Source: Thiomicrorhabdus sp. (GTDB lineage: Bacteria > Pseudomonadota > Gammaproteobacteria > Thiomicrospirales > Thiomicrospiraceae). Taken from it: a stretch of DNA of 39,063 bases. The position numbers and the translations under genes were made by a program. The stretch covers positions 1 through 39,063 of the forward strand of contig JAKISK010000009.1 of NCBI GenBank assembly GCA_021648625.1. The letters are read 5' to 3'. Positions 38,497 through 39,063 of the stretch are shown piece by piece (the stretch's first letter is position 1; every line of letters starts with the position of its first letter). The notes beneath the pieces are model-generated. The model saw only the letters and a list, made by a program, of their open reading frames with translations, was not told the DNA's origin and did no database searches.

Positions 38497-39063
38497 ATGA
38501 ACAAACACCTTAACATATTACATCTTCTTTTTATAATTCTTGCCGTACCCATTTCGGCACAGGACTTATTTGACGATTTTAATAACAATATATTTCCATC
38601 TTTATATAGTACACTTACTTGTAATGTTACGGCAGATGCAGGGAGTGATATTGTTATTTGTGATGGCGAATTTCCCGTCCAACTCAATGGCTCGTATGTT
38701 GGCAATGCAATTAATTTTAATTGGTCACCAAGTGGCAATTTGGATGATGCTACTATTTTGAATCCAATGGCAAGTGCGGCAGGAACTTACACCTTGACCG
38801 TAGAAGCGATAGACGATGTCAACCTAGTTACCAATGGTGATTTTGAACAAGGGGATATGTCGTTTACGACGGATTATATGACAGGAAGTTCCAATGTCGG
38901 AAATTATTTAATAGCAGATACTCCACAAGATTATTATAATTTATTTAGCGATTGTAGTGACCATACTTCGGGGTCAGGGAATATGATGATTGTGGATGGC
39001 GATGTTCTTCCTAATCAAAATATCTGGTGCCAAACGATAACCGTCATAGCCAATACAGATTAT
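38497..39063 (+). CDS. Secreted, Bacteroidetes-like PKD/adhesin-type protein, 3' truncated by window
   Basis: Open frame of 189 codons to the edge, not in the ORF track: MNKHLNILHLLFIILAVPISAQDLFDDFNNNIFPSLYSTLTCNVTADAGSDIVICDGEFPVQLNGSYVGNAINFNWSPSGNLDDATILNPMASAAGTYTLTVEAIDDVNLVTNGDFEQGDMSFTTDYM... Confidence 0.75.
   Translation, partial: MNKHLNILHLLFIILAVPISAQDLFDDFNNNIFPSLYSTLTCNVTADAGSDIVICDGEFPVQLNGSYVGNAINFNWSPSGNLDDATILNPMASAAGTYTLTVEAIDDVNLVTNGDFEQGDMSFTTDYMTGSSNVGNYLIADTPQDYYNLFSDCSDHTSGSGNMMIVDGDVLPNQNIWCQTITVIANTDY

Noticed and set aside
38457-38761. Track ORFs 38457..38738 (-) and 38540..38761 (+) as genes
   Set aside because: They overlap the better-supported open frame from 38497 that has a signal peptide and adhesin-like sequence.
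1-39063. CRISPR arrays, tRNA or rRNA genes
   Set aside because: No regularly spaced direct repeats with spacers and no recognisable tRNA/rRNA sequence were seen on reading both strands.

Overview
This is a 39 kb gammaproteobacterial-type chromosomal window that mixes housekeeping operons with several accessory islands. Housekeeping genes: ribF-ileS-lspA, lgt-thyA-folA, mscS, and manC with surface-glycan genes. Accessory parts, left to right: (i) a type VI secretion VgrG tail with a C-terminal toxin-like extension and a small putative immunity gene, then tandem ankyrin lipoproteins and vgrG debris; (ii) an ISAs1-family insertion with perfect 10-bp target duplications; (iii) a LuxR-linked type I secretion locus (two uncharacterised ORFs, HlyD, C39-peptidase ABC exporter, TolC, LuxR) with three copies of a shared palindromic promoter element; (iv) an hsdM plus RhuM/ORF6N-PLD-like module; (v) a Bacteroidetes-looking secreted protein running off the right end that the ORF track missed. 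Two unexplained signals run through the window. One is a recurrent A/T-block plus G/C homopolymer motif (AATTTTA-C7-11 and its complement), often at gene ends or starts and often as hairpin-capable C-run/G-run pairs. The other is a 163-bp fully palindromic MITE-like element present in three full copies, two with exact 5-bp TSDs. The third copy sits 3 codons after a well-formed start site in the LuxR-box region, has no matching TSD, and marks a junction to foreign-looking DNA (rearrangement or misassembly). All calls come from reading the sequence; no database searches were run.
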